DNA of 64,000 nt. It comes from Pedobacter sp. SL55. GTDB taxonomy: Bacteria; Bacteroidota; Bacteroidia; Sphingobacteriales; Sphingobacteriaceae. The notes beneath the pieces were generated by a model. The model was not told the DNA's origin. It ran no database searches and saw nothing but the letters and a program-made list of their open reading frames with translations. The translations under genes were made by a program, and so were the position numbers. Positions 1-8,231 of this stretch are shown in pieces. Position 1 is the first letter of the stretch; each line of letters opens with the position of its first letter. The stretch spans positions 2,542,001 to 2,606,000 of the forward strand of contig NZ_CP113059.1 in assembly GCF_026625705.1 (NCBI RefSeq), read 5' to 3'.

Positions 1-240
1 CGTTAAGTGGTCTTGCGTGAGTAAGTGCTGCGGTAAATAAGCAATAACTGCATCTTTTGGTCCAGAAACATTACCACTGGTAGGTTGGCCAACACCGGCA
101 ATAATTTTTAACAAAGTTGATTTTCCGGCGCCATTTTTACCCATCAGGGCAATTTTATCGTTTTCGTTGATTGAGAAAGAAACATCACTAAAAAGGGTAG
201 TGCCACCAAAAGACACAGAAACATTATTTACGTTGATCAC
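1..240 (-). CDS. ABC-F family ATPase, N-terminal part (runs off window)
   Basis: Only the first 80 residues lie in the window; the gene continues beyond base 1. Translation from a GTG at 238-240 gives a typical ABC nucleotide-binding domain start, with Walker A GKNGAGKS at about residues 34-41 and a Q-loop-like YLPQH near residue 72. The motif order and the PQH segment fit soluble ABC-F proteins, which act on ribosomes rather than as transporters. An in-frame stop lies just upstream of the GTG, so no much longer N-terminus is possible. The exact ABC-F subgroup (Uup, YbiT and so on) cannot be told from this fragment. Confidence 0.75.
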   Translation of the reverse strand, partial: MINVNNVSVSFGGTTLFSDVSFSINENDKIALMGKNGAGKSTLLKIIAGVGQPTSGNVSGPKDAVIAYLPQHLLTQDHLT

Positions 241-307
241 GGTTTGTACTGATTAAATTTTGCGCAAAGATAATCGGATTGGTGGGCTAAGAAGAAATAA
301 ATATTTC

Positions 308-694
308 TTACACACTTTCCAATAAAAAATCTCCACTTATACCTAATTTAGAGTGAAGTGCTTTTAAAAAAGGTACATCTGGTTGGCGCTTGCCATTTAA
401 TATTTGAGATAGTTTTGCTGTACCTAAACCTAAAATTTCAGCAAGTTTTGCTTGGTTAATATTCATCTCGTCTATTTTATTTTTTACGACAGCTTTTAAT
501 GTCAATGGTAATGGCATTATGCTTACCATGTTATCTTCGTAATCTTCTGCTAGGAGGCTAAGTTTTTGTAAATCTTCTCTTTCTGTTTTATTAAGTTCAC
601 TAAATCCTCCAGCTTTTGTTGCTTTAGCTAGATATTTCTCAATGAGTTTCATTACCTCGCCGTATTGTGCTTCTGTTCTAATTTTGGTAATCAT
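308..694 (-). CDS. higA: HigA-type antitoxin, XRE helix-turn-helix
   Basis: This 128-residue protein ends in a helix-turn-helix of the XRE type (about residues 72-120), with the segment NQAKLAEILGLGTAKLSQIL typical of HigA antitoxins. The N-terminal 65 residues are a helical HigA-like extension. It follows the toxin gene by 3 bases, the usual higB-then-higA order, so the pair is one operon. HigA normally neutralises HigB and, with it, represses its own promoter. Start is the ATG at 692-694. Confident as a HigA-like antitoxin; activity of the pair is inferred. Confidence 0.85.
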   Translation of the reverse strand: MITKIRTEAQYGEVMKLIEKYLAKATKAGGFSELNKTEREDLQKLSLLAEDYEDNMVSIMPLPLTLKAVVKNKIDEMNINQAKLAEILGLGTAKLSQILNGKRQPDVPFLKALHSKLGISGDFLLESV

Positions 695-697
695 CTT

Positions 698-991
698 TTA
701 AATGTTTTTGCAATCTATCTTATCATATTCTTTATGCGTACCTATAAATCGTATATAGATTGTTCTTGTATCAAAGAAAATCATTGTTATTAAGCGGTAG
801 TAATTACCTTTTATATTAAATACATACCTGTCATTACCCACATAGTCAACATGATTAAAATCTTTTTTAATTTCAGCTAAATTCTTCCAATTTGCATTTT
901 TCGCTTTTTGATACCATTGATTTAATGGATCTGCTGCAGTTGCATGCTTCTTGGAAAACTCCAACAAGGTGCGTTTAATAATGATAATCAT
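698..991 (-). CDS. higB: HigB-type toxin (type II toxin-antitoxin)
   Basis: The 97-residue basic protein matches the HigB toxin family (PF09907-like): NWKNLAEIKKDFNHVDYVG is followed by a beta-rich RYVFNIKGNYYRLI and the C-terminal YIRFIGTHKEYDKID core. Members are ribosome-dependent mRNA interferases of the RelE fold. It is first in the operon and ends 3 bases before higA. The run MIIII at the start is odd but no better start is seen. Function is inferred from family and gene pairing. Confidence 0.85.
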   Translation of the reverse strand: MIIIIKRTLLEFSKKHATAADPLNQWYQKAKNANWKNLAEIKKDFNHVDYVGNDRYVFNIKGNYYRLITMIFFDTRTIYIRFIGTHKEYDKIDCKNI

Positions 992-1026
992 AGGTGGTGT
1001 AAAGGTAGTTTTAATATTTGAAATTT

Positions 1027-1043
1027 ATTTCATATTATGAAAT
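1027..1043. promoter_or_regulatory. Putative HigA operator palindrome
   Basis: ATTTCATATTATGAAAT is a perfect 17-bp palindrome 36 bases upstream of the higB start, directly next to a second short palindrome TGAAATTTATTTCA. Such sites upstream of higBA operons are the usual HigA binding sites. Binding is inferred from position and symmetry only. Confidence 0.4.
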
Positions 1044-1112
1044 TTTAGTTTTTAAACTGATGGATAGTTTTTCTTGATTGTCTAAAGATTAATTTTTTTA
1101 TCGCCTTTTTAA

Positions 1113-1353
1113 TTAACGTGAATTACGGATAGTTTTATCTGTTTATCAGTAAGTTAAGTGTTTATTTCAAAAATTTTATTTTAAAAAATAGATTTAAAAG
1201 CTGATGCTGACCTGTAGCAAAGCGGAAAGCTACGCAGTAAAATAAATTCAGCATGACGAACCGCCCATACCGTCACCCTGACCACGCAGTAGCTGCTAAG
1301 CAAATTTATTTCAGGGTCGGTTACCCAAGATTAAGACCCATAACTCACGTTAA
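1113..1353. repeat. Intergenic inverted-end element, copy 1 (MITE-like)
   Basis: The segment starts TTAACGTGAATTACGG and ends in the inverse of TTAACGTGAGTTATGGG. The same ends occur around 5056-5284, 31090-31299 and 41615-42064. Its right half (GACCACGCAGTAGCTGCTAA region) is almost identical to that of the copy at 31090. It contains no gene and fills the space between higB and the DUF1080 gene. Confidence 0.7.
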
Positions 1354-1379
1354 TTATTGATAAAATTAACTTGATAGGT

Positions 1380-2138
1380 TTACAACTCCCTAATCCAGAT
1401 ATTTCTAAAGCTAATAGGCTCGCTTGGGTCGCCGTGGTCTTGCAATTTGATAGGGCAGGCACCATGTGCTTTTTGGTACGATGCTTTGCCGATGTACTGC
1501 GTTGGGCCTTCTAGCGCAATGTTATTTTGTACCAACACGCCGTTAAAGAAAGCGGTAACCCTAGCTGCAGATTTTAAGGAGCCATCTGCATTAAAAACTG
1601 GTGCAGTCCAAATTACATCGTAGGTTTGCCACTCGCCAGGCTTTTTATTTACGGTTGCCAAAGGGATAAACTGTTTGTAAATGCTACCAGCTTGGCCGTT
1701 TACGTAAGTGTTGTTGTTGTAATTGTCTAAAATTTGCAGTTCGTAGCCATCATCGCCACTACCAGTTGAGGCCAAAAACAGACCACTGTTTCCTCTAGCT
1801 TGTCCTTTGCCTGTAATGTTAGCAGGGATTTTCCACTCTAAATGTAGTTGATAGTTCAAGAAAGATTTTTTGGTTTCGATATTTCCGGTACCCTTTTTTA
1901 CGGTAAAAGCACCGTTGGCAACTGTCCAGGCGGCAGGTTTGGCTTTGTCTTTTACCGATACCCATTGGTCTAAATTTTTACCATCAAAAAGGATAAACGC
2001 ATCTGAGGGTGCATCAGAAAATGTTTTGCCAGGCGTAACCTTTGGTGGTACGGGTTGGTAAAATTCTGTATCTTCTGGTTTTTGTGCTTGTGCCTGTAGG
2101 GCTAGTAATGGTATTGCAAATAAGATTAGTCGTTTCAT
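1380..2138 (-). CDS. Secreted DUF1080 (3-keto-disaccharide hydrolase-like) protein
   Basis: The 252-residue protein has a signal peptide (MKRLILFAIPLLALQAQAQ) and one DUF1080 domain, a concanavalin-like beta sandwich. Landmarks are FILFDGKNLDQW at about 48, GNSGLFLAS near 117, YELQILDN near 132, GEWQTYDVIW near 166 and the final ISFRNIWIREL. Relatives act on 3-keto-glycosides or other glycans, but most members are uncharacterised. It would be exported to the periplasm or surface. It stands alone, with a repeat element downstream and a divergent gene upstream. Confidence 0.85.
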   Translation of the reverse strand: MKRLILFAIPLLALQAQAQKPEDTEFYQPVPPKVTPGKTFSDAPSDAFILFDGKNLDQWVSVKDKAKPAAWTVANGAFTVKKGTGNIETKKSFLNYQLHLEWKIPANITGKGQARGNSGLFLASTGSGDDGYELQILDNYNNNTYVNGQAGSIYKQFIPLATVNKKPGEWQTYDVIWTAPVFNADGSLKSAARVTAFFNGVLVQNNIALEGPTQYIGKASYQKAHGACPIKLQDHGDPSEPISFRNIWIREL

Positions 2139-2213
2139 AATTTTATAACTATTTATCGCAATTTAACAAATACCGTGGCAATAATTAAAGGCTTATTTAT
2201 ATTTTAGCCCCAA

Positions 2214-2567
2214 ATGAAAAAGGCATTAGCAATATTTATGTTGGCTTTAGTTGGCGAAGGAAATGGTTTTATCCATTGGCTCGAAAATCATTTATTGGCT
2301 TGTCCTTTTAAGCAATTAACAGGGTTAGACTGCCCGGGATGCGGTTTGCAAAGGTCGATAGTTTCGTTGCTGAAAGGCGATGTTGTAGCTTCCTTTAAAT
2401 TTTATCCGCCCACTTTTTCTATCTTAATATTGTTAATTTTTGCCTTGTTTCATCTCAAATTCGATTTTAAGCACGGTGCACTAATTATCAAAACATTATA
2501 TATTTTAATTACCGTAATTATCATAATTAACTATATTTATAAAGTTTATCATCAACAATTATTCTAA
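2214..2567 (+). CDS. DUF2752 small membrane protein
   Basis: The 117-residue protein carries the DUF2752 signature CPFKQLTGLDCPGCGLQRSI (about residues 31-50) with its cysteine pair, flanked by hydrophobic segments at about 65-80 and 90-110. Members are small inner-membrane proteins of unknown function. It begins only 75 bases after the divergent DUF1080 start and is followed 4 bases later by a CCC-motif protein, a pairing common in Bacteroidota, so the two probably form an operon. Confidence 0.8.
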   Translation: MKKALAIFMLALVGEGNGFIHWLENHLLACPFKQLTGLDCPGCGLQRSIVSLLKGDVVASFKFYPPTFSILILLIFALFHLKFDFKHGALIIKTLYILITVIIIINYIYKVYHQQLF

Positions 2568-2571
2568 AATT

Positions 2572-3027
2572 ATGTCAGAAGAACAAGAAGGACAAGCGTC
2601 TCAAAACCCACAACCGAGCCAGCCGTCGCAACCCTCTTTTAATCAGGGGAATTCATTTCCTCCAAAAAATGAGTATTTAGGTGTTGTAGGATTTCAGCAA
2701 TCTTTACCAAATGCTACGGCGGTGTTAGTATTAGGCATATTGTCTATTCTAACTTGCTGCTGCTATGGTATTATCGGTCTAATTTTGGGTATTATCGCTC
2801 TAATATTAGCTAAAAAAGATAAAACTTTGTATGCGGCTAATCTAGGTATCTATTCTGAGAGCTCTTTAAAAAATTTAAATGCTGGTAGGATTTGTGCTAT
2901 AATTGGCATAGTGTTTAGTGCTATCTATCTTCTATTAAATATTGTATTCATCGCGATATTTGGTTTTGAAGTATTATCTGATCAAGAAGCATTGAAAGAA
3001 GCTATATTAAATTGGCAAAATCAATAA
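2572..3027 (+). CDS. CCC-motif membrane protein
   Basis: The 151-residue protein has a polar, proline- and glutamine-rich N-terminus (about residues 1-50), then two hydrophobic segments: VLVLGILSILTCCCYGIIGL with the CCC motif, and ICAIIGIVFSAIYLLLNIVF near 110-130. This matches the Bacteroidota CCC-motif (DUF4190-like) membrane proteins, whose role is unknown. It lies 4 bases behind the DUF2752 gene and is followed by a bidirectional terminator. Confidence 0.8.
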   Translation: MSEEQEGQASQNPQPSQPSQPSFNQGNSFPPKNEYLGVVGFQQSLPNATAVLVLGILSILTCCCYGIIGLILGIIALILAKKDKTLYAANLGIYSESSLKNLNAGRICAIIGIVFSAIYLLLNIVFIAIFGFEVLSDQEALKEAILNWQNQ

Positions 3028-3040
3028 AAACTAAATATCG

Positions 3041-3067
3041 CAAATGCCCCAAAAACTGGGGCATTTG
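3041..3067. terminator. Bidirectional hairpin terminator
   Basis: CAAATGCCCC and GGGGCATTTG form a perfect 10-bp stem with a 7-base loop, between two convergent genes. A-rich and T-rich flanks suit termination from both sides. Confidence 0.8.
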
Positions 3068-3071
3068 TTAT

Positions 3072-3467
3072 TTATACTGCCTTTAAAACTTTTTCTTCAG
3101 ATTTGATGATTTGTTTCATCTCTAACTTTCCATTATACTGGGCGCCCAATTCTATTTCCAGAGTTTCTGTTTTGATATCGCCATTAACAATTCCCGTTTT
3201 TTTGATTTCGAGTTGCAGGGCTTGTACATTGCCAGTTACCGCTCCATAAATTACTGCCGATTTGGTTTTTACGTTACCCGTGATTTCGCCTTTCTCTCCT
3301 AAAATCAGGCCTCCTTCGGTAGTTACGTTTCCTGTCACTTTGCCATCTATTCTAATTACGGATTTACCGTTGATTTCGCCAGTAATTTCATAGCCGTAGC
3401 CAATTAATGTACTGATTTCTTGTTGGTTTAAGTCTAGTGATTTCGCCTCTTTATTTCTTTTGAACAT
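3072..3467 (-). CDS. Bactofilin (polymer-forming cytoskeletal protein)
   Basis: The 131-residue protein is a bactofilin: short hydrophilic N-terminus, then a right-handed beta-helix of repeating short strands (GKVTGNVTTEGGLILGEKGEITGNVKTKSAVIYG-type periodicity, about residues 33-115), and a short tail. Bactofilins self-assemble into filaments that organise envelope growth, often with an M23 peptidase. Here the M23 gene lies immediately upstream on the same strand, one base away, supporting a shared operon and role in cell wall shaping. Confidence 0.92.
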   Translation of the reverse strand: MFKRNKEAKSLDLNQQEISTLIGYGYEITGEINGKSVIRIDGKVTGNVTTEGGLILGEKGEITGNVKTKSAVIYGAVTGNVQALQLEIKKTGIVNGDIKTETLEIELGAQYNGKLEMKQIIKSEEKVLKAV

Positions 3468-3468
3468 G

Positions 3469-4305
3469 TTATTCGATGGTTAAGTAAGATTTTGGGTTAA
3501 CAATTTTGCCATTTCTGTGTACTTCGTAATGTAGGTGTGGGCCTGTAGATCTTCCTGTTGAACCAATACGACCTATGATATCTCCGGCGGCTACTTTTTG
3601 TCCTTGTTTTACTGAGATTTTTGATAGATGGCCGTAGTAAGTTTCAAAACCATTACCATGTTCAATGATAACCACATTCCCATATCCGCCTTTGCGATTG
3701 GCAAATTTAACCTTGCCATTTGCCGTGGTTTTTACAACTTCGCCATGATTGCCTTTGATATCAAGGCCCTTGTGCCGCTCTATACTTTCGCCTGTAAAAG
3801 GGTTTGCCCTGTGACCAAAATTAGAACTGATACGGCCTTTGTGCGGATAACCCATTGGTGTAAAACCTACCAAACGAATCATTCTTTTAAGGTATTCTTC
3901 ATAAAAACTACCAATCTCCTCAGTAGATCCTAGTTCGGCATCTAATTCGCCGCCTTGGCTTTTTGGCATTGGTTTTAGTCCCCGAGCTTTTAAATACTTG
4001 TTGATGGTTTTTAATTTATCATCGATAGAAAGGTAATGTTTTTTAATAGTGGCAGTATCTAATAGTACCGCTTCAGATTTTTGCTTTTCTAGGAGCATTG
4101 CTAAATCTTTGTTAGCCCGTTGCATTTGGGCCTTGGTTTTTACCAAGTGCATAATTACACCTAAAAGAAGACACACAAAAGCCAGCAGCAGCATTGCAAA
4201 TTTTTTCCAGTGCCTAATGTAGTAGGTTTTAATTTGAAAAGGTTGGTTGTAATTCTGGTTTTGATCAAGAAAAATGACGGTTGTTTTATCTTTCCGTTTC
4301 GACAT
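3469..4305 (-). CDS. M23 family metallopeptidase, membrane-anchored
   Basis: Starting at the ATG at 4303-4305 gives 278 residues; a 16-residue longer start exists but adds an implausible leader. One transmembrane helix (WKKFAMLLLAFVCLLLGVIMH, about 31-50) is followed by a short coiled region and a C-terminal LytM/M23 domain. Zinc ligands are visible in HKGLD (HxxxD) and HLHYE (HxH). Such proteins are peptidoglycan endopeptidases or inactive regulators; here the metal motifs are intact. It is coupled with the bactofilin gene, a recurrent pairing. Confidence 0.88.
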   Translation of the reverse strand: MSKRKDKTTVIFLDQNQNYNQPFQIKTYYIRHWKKFAMLLLAFVCLLLGVIMHLVKTKAQMQRANKDLAMLLEKQKSEAVLLDTATIKKHYLSIDDKLKTINKYLKARGLKPMPKSQGGELDAELGSTEEIGSFYEEYLKRMIRLVGFTPMGYPHKGRISSNFGHRANPFTGESIERHKGLDIKGNHGEVVKTTANGKVKFANRKGGYGNVVIIEHGNGFETYYGHLSKISVKQGQKVAAGDIIGRIGSTGRSTGPHLHYEVHRNGKIVNPKSYLTIE

Positions 4306-4440
4306 GGGTATTCGTATTTTGTTTATCTTGGTAAGCAAATATATGATTTTCAATTATATATAGAAGATGCTTCCAATATCATCTTATTGTTAAAACTAGG
4401 TTTAATAACGCTTAAAAGTAGAAAACCTATACAAAATGAT

Positions 4441-4448
4441 TATTTTTG
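4441..4448 (+). promoter_or_regulatory. Putative -7 promoter box (TAnnTTTG)
   Basis: TATTTTTG matches the Bacteroidota -7 box and lies 23 bases before the bacilliredoxin ATG. No clear TTTG -33 box is seen at the right distance, so this is tentative. Confidence 0.4.
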
Positions 4449-4471
4449 CATCCACATTTTAAAAAATAGAT

Positions 4472-4882
4472 ATGTATCCAGAATATTTAGTAGAGCCAAT
4501 GCGTGCCGAGTTAACCAATGTTGGTTTTGATGAGTTAAAAACCGTTGAAGAGGTTGATGCAGCCATTAAAGGCGAAGGAACCGTGTTTGTAGTGGTAAAT
4601 TCTGTTTGTGGTTGTGCTGCGGCAAATGCTCGCCCAGCGGCTAAATTGGCAGCTGCCAACGCTAAACACCCAGATAAATTGGTAACCGTTTTTGCAGGGA
4701 TGGAAAAAGATGCTGTTGATAGAGCAAGATCTTATATGATGCCTTTTCCTCCTTCTTCGCCTTCGATGGCATTGTTTAAAGATGGTAAATTAGTTCATAT
4801 TGTTGAGCGTCATCAGATTGAAGGTAGACCAGCACAAATGATTGCCGAAAACTTAATTGGCGCATTTGAGCAGTATTGCTAA
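4472..4882 (+). CDS. Bacilliredoxin (BrxA/BrxB family, YphP/YqiW-like)
   Basis: The 136-residue protein has a thioredoxin fold with the CGC active site in VVVNSVCGCAAANARPA (about residues 44-60) and a C-terminal MPFPPSSPSMALFKDGK segment typical of the family. Bacilliredoxins remove bacillithiol from proteins or act as small disulfide reductases. Single gene with its own terminator. Whether this organism makes bacillithiol cannot be judged here. Confidence 0.9.
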   Translation: MYPEYLVEPMRAELTNVGFDELKTVEEVDAAIKGEGTVFVVVNSVCGCAAANARPAAKLAAANAKHPDKLVTVFAGMEKDAVDRARSYMMPFPPSSPSMALFKDGKLVHIVERHQIEGRPAQMIAENLIGAFEQYC

Positions 4883-4898
4883 GAATAGAAAAAAGAAT

Positions 4899-4946
4899 AA
4901 GGAGCAAAGATGAAGCACGATGTGCCTAAATCTTTGCTCCTTTTTT
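4899..4946 (+). terminator. Rho-independent terminator after bacilliredoxin gene
   Basis: AAGGAGCAAAGA pairs with TCTTTGCTCCTT across a loop that contains a smaller hairpin (GCACGATGTGC); a run of six T follows. Confidence 0.85.
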
Positions 4947-5055
4947 ATTGGATAATTTTTCTGAAAATTGGGTTTCTGCTTTCTAATCATTGCTTGTAAG
5001 GCCATACGCTATAGTCCCGCTGAGACTGGGAGCTGCCGCTGCTATGCTGTTTAAT

Positions 5056-5284
5056 TTAACGTAAATTATGGGTCTTAGTCCGTCATTGCGAGGCACGAAG
5101 CAATCCTACAACTATTGCAGGCAACAAAACAACCGCTTTAAGATTTTTCATTACTTTATTTTTTTCTTCATCTGCATTTAAGCTTGCTACGCAGGTGCTT
5201 CGTGCCTCGCAATGGCAATCATACTTAATTACTATTGAACTAACAATTTGATAATCAAATGTAAAAACCCATAACTCACGTTAA
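5056..5284. repeat. Intergenic inverted-end element, copy 2 (MITE-like)
   Basis: Ends are TTAACGTAAATTATGGGT and the inverse of TTAACGTGAGTTATGGGT. The interior differs from copies 1 and 3 and holds its own inverted pair (CATTGCGAGGCACGAAGCA with TGCTTCGTGCCTCGCAATG). The rest of 4947-5453 contains no recognisable gene. Confidence 0.7.
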
Positions 5285-5453
5285 TTTGGCTAAAGCAGTA
5301 CGGAAAAAACCGTGCTATGAAAACATGTAGTGCGTAAAATAAACCTGAACGAAGCGGAAAGCCCACAGGCAAGCGTAGCGAAGCCGAGGACTTGGAGCAA
5401 AGTGCAGGACTTTAGGTACAGTTGAAATACTGGTGTTGCTTTTCGACTATCAA

Positions 5454-6869
5454 TTATAACCTCGTTCCAGCTTTGTAGTACAATTCGGCAAGTTTTTTTT
5501 CGTAGCCAATAACCATTTCTTCGCGTTTAATTTTCATATCAATGAGTTTGGTTTCGCGGGCGTTGATTAAGAACAATGTACTTTCGCCGAGGCTAAATTT
5601 GGCAGTTTCTCCTTTAAGTAATGTTTCTTGGTTAACAATGTTTCTCGTTTGTACGCTCAACTGCTGGCTGTATGCATCTAGTTGATTATAACTGGCAATT
5701 ACGGAGTTTTTAATTTCTCTATTGGTTTGCTGAATGTTATACTGCAATTCTAACTGCTTAATTTTAACTTCTTTAAGTTTACCGCGTTCTGCCCTTAAAA
5801 ATAGGGGAAATACAAAATCTAAGCCTAATTTGTAATTGCCCATGTTAAAATCATAATAATCGGGTATGTTGCTGTTAAAATCTCTCCTCATCGATAGGAG
5901 CGAGGCGCCTACATTGAGCTTTGGTTTTAACAATTCGGCCCGGTACGAACGTTCTAAGGCCAGTTGCTCGTCTTTGGTCTGCAACTTTATCAAATCTGGG
6001 TGTAGCTTATCGGCATAGGCCAATAAAGTGTCTAATAACTGCTGTTGTGGTTTGTTTTTTAATGGAGTTTCTAATGGCGGACGGGCACTTTCTGGGAGTT
6101 CTAGAGGTTGGGCCTGCTCGTTCCAAAGATGGTTAGAAAGCGTGAGGCGAGCGTTGGTTAAATCTACTTTCATTTTTTCGAATTGAATTAAACGATCTTG
6201 TACGGTAATTGCCGCCTCTACCGAATCGATACTGGCTTTGTCTCCTAAAACAGTTTGCTTGCTGATGGCTTTGAAGCGGGTTTGTGCCAACTCGAGCCCT
6301 TCGCTAATTAATTGAAATTGTTTGTAGGCAAAATACCAGTCCCAATAGTCGCTTACAATAGTAAACCAGGTGGTGTTAATTTGTTTTACTCGCTCTGCTT
6401 CGGCATATTTTACCATTACCTTAGCTTGTTTTAGGGTGTTGCGCCTAGAGTCTATGAGTAATCCTTGGCCTAGTGGAATGCTGATGCCTATGCCAGTTAA
6501 ACCAGCGGTAGACGTGCTTGTTTCGGGATTGGTGTAATCTCCCACATTTCTGTCGTAGCCCAACTTTAAATCTGCTCCAGCAAGCCAAAGCGGCACTTTT
6601 AATTCGCTCGTCCAGCGATTGTAGTATTCGGAATTGCCAAAAACCTTTCTGTCGAAGCCTGCTTTTAGGGCAGGATCAAAATAGCCTAACGATTGCATTA
6701 CATTAGCCTTTGCAGCTTCGCTTAAAAGGGCTGCCTGCTTAATTATAGGGTGATTTTGAAATACGATTTCCCGTAAGTCATCAATTAAGAATACTTTGCC
6801 GGTATCTGTTTGGGCATGGCTGTTTTTCATCATCAATAGGAAGAAAAACAATAAGCATAGTTTTTTCAT
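5454..6869 (-). CDS. TolC family outer membrane efflux protein
   Basis: The 471-residue protein starts with a signal peptide (MKKLCLLFFFLLMMKNSHAQ) and has the TolC/OEP layout: two long helical hairpins with repeated coiled segments and short amphipathic strands, for example the segment around VFPLFLRAERGKLKEVKIKQ near residue 360. It is the last gene of a three-gene unit with an HlyD-type adaptor (7 bases upstream) and an ABC transmembrane protein. It should form the outer membrane duct of this exporter. Substrate unknown. Confidence 0.88.
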   Translation of the reverse strand: MKKLCLLFFFLLMMKNSHAQTDTGKVFLIDDLREIVFQNHPIIKQAALLSEAAKANVMQSLGYFDPALKAGFDRKVFGNSEYYNRWTSELKVPLWLAGADLKLGYDRNVGDYTNPETSTSTAGLTGIGISIPLGQGLLIDSRRNTLKQAKVMVKYAEAERVKQINTTWFTIVSDYWDWYFAYKQFQLISEGLELAQTRFKAISKQTVLGDKASIDSVEAAITVQDRLIQFEKMKVDLTNARLTLSNHLWNEQAQPLELPESARPPLETPLKNKPQQQLLDTLLAYADKLHPDLIKLQTKDEQLALERSYRAELLKPKLNVGASLLSMRRDFNSNIPDYYDFNMGNYKLGLDFVFPLFLRAERGKLKEVKIKQLELQYNIQQTNREIKNSVIASYNQLDAYSQQLSVQTRNIVNQETLLKGETAKFSLGESTLFLINARETKLIDMKIKREEMVIGYEKKLAELYYKAGTRL

Positions 6870-6875
6870 GATTTC

Positions 6876-8231
6876 CTATTTTGCTACTTCGCCTTTTGGT
6901 TCTTTTTCTAAACTTGGGGGAAATCCATTTAGCTGTCGCCATATTTCATACCATACCGGTACCGAATTTAAGATTACCCTGCCATAAGCTCCCGATCCTT
7001 GACGAAGTTGGATAGGCCAAGGGTCATCTTTTTCTGGAACGGGAACCATTTGTTTTACCAAAACCCTGTATGTGCCATTTGGGCTTGCCATCTTATCGAT
7101 AGAAAAAACCCTTCCGGCAAATGTACCTACCGCTACCGATGGCCAACCAGAAAATTGTACCGAAGGCCATCCTTCAAACTGTAAACGCACTTCGCTTCGG
7201 TCGAGTATCAAAGGTACGTCCATGGCGTCTACATAAATTTCTGCGGCAACCAAAGGGTTTTTGGGCTGTAGGGTTGCTACAGACTCGCCTTCTTTAATAT
7301 TTTCGCCAATACCTGCTTTCATGGTTTTAATAACATAACCATCTTGTGGCGCTCTAACAGCGTATAAACCCTGCCTAAAACCGATGTTGGCAATTTCATT
7401 ACGCAGCTTGGCAATATCTCCCTGTGCAGATGCCTGACCCGACAGTGCCGAGCCCATTTCTGACTGCGCCTTGGCCAAGGCCTCTTGATATTTAGCCCTG
7501 ATGTTATCAAGCTCTATTTGTGCATTGATTAACGTTTGCTTGGCAATGTTTAACTTGTTTTGCTGCGCAATTAGTTTGGCATTGTCGTTCTGAAAGTTCA
7601 TTCTGCGGGTTTCGATATCGGTTAGCGAAAACAGCCCATCTTTATAACCTTGCTCGTAACGTTCTAATCTAGCCTGACTTACCTTGAAAAACTGTTGCAC
7701 GGCAACAAGGTCGGCGCTATCGCTTTTTACATAATCGCGGCTTTGTTTTACTTTGTTCTCAGCAGCAATAAGTTGAAGGCTTAAACCTCTGTTAAGTGCT
7801 TGTATTTGAGTGTTGGTAGCCTGCATTTTTTGTTTGGCAGCCTCTTCGCTTCCCTTTTTTGCTTCTAGTTGTTCTTGTAAACGAACCGACAAATTGGGGT
7901 CGAAGTAAGATTGATTAACTTCGGAAATAAGTAAAATGGTGTCGCCTTTTTTAACTTCCTGACCTTCTCTAACATACCAACGCTCTATACGGCCGCCAAT
8001 TTGGTTTTGTACCGTTTGTGGGCGGTCTTCGGGATTTAGTGCCGTAACGGTGCCTCTGCCAGGTATGGTTTGGCGCCAGGGTAAAAATAAAATGATGAAA
8101 AATAGGATGAAAATAAACAGGATGATTCTCTTTAGCAGAAGCATTCTGCTAATTGGTATTAACGATGCATTAGATTTTTCTGCAAGATTTTCCCAATGTT
8201 GCTGATGGTTTACTTCGTGACGATTAGCCAT
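6876..8231 (-). CDS. HlyD family membrane fusion (adaptor) protein
   Basis: The 451-residue protein has one N-terminal membrane helix (RIILFIFILFFIILFLPW, about 34-52), a biotinyl-lipoyl half (GGRIERWYVREGQEVKKGDTIL near 80-100), a long coiled-coil hairpin (about 120-285), the second lipoyl half (VRAPQDGYVIKTM near 297) and a beta barrel. It links the inner-membrane transporter to TolC. Its start overlaps the end of the ABC gene by 8 bases, indicating translational coupling. Confidence 0.88.
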   Translation of the reverse strand: MANRHEVNHQQHWENLAEKSNASLIPISRMLLLKRIILFIFILFFIILFLPWRQTIPGRGTVTALNPEDRPQTVQNQIGGRIERWYVREGQEVKKGDTILLISEVNQSYFDPNLSVRLQEQLEAKKGSEEAAKQKMQATNTQIQALNRGLSLQLIAAENKVKQSRDYVKSDSADLVAVQQFFKVSQARLERYEQGYKDGLFSLTDIETRRMNFQNDNAKLIAQQNKLNIAKQTLINAQIELDNIRAKYQEALAKAQSEMGSALSGQASAQGDIAKLRNEIANIGFRQGLYAVRAPQDGYVIKTMKAGIGENIKEGESVATLQPKNPLVAAEIYVDAMDVPLILDRSEVRLQFEGWPSVQFSGWPSVAVGTFAGRVFSIDKMASPNGTYRVLVKQMVPVPEKDDPWPIQLRQGSGAYGRVILNSVPVWYEIWRQLNGFPPSLEKEPKGEVAK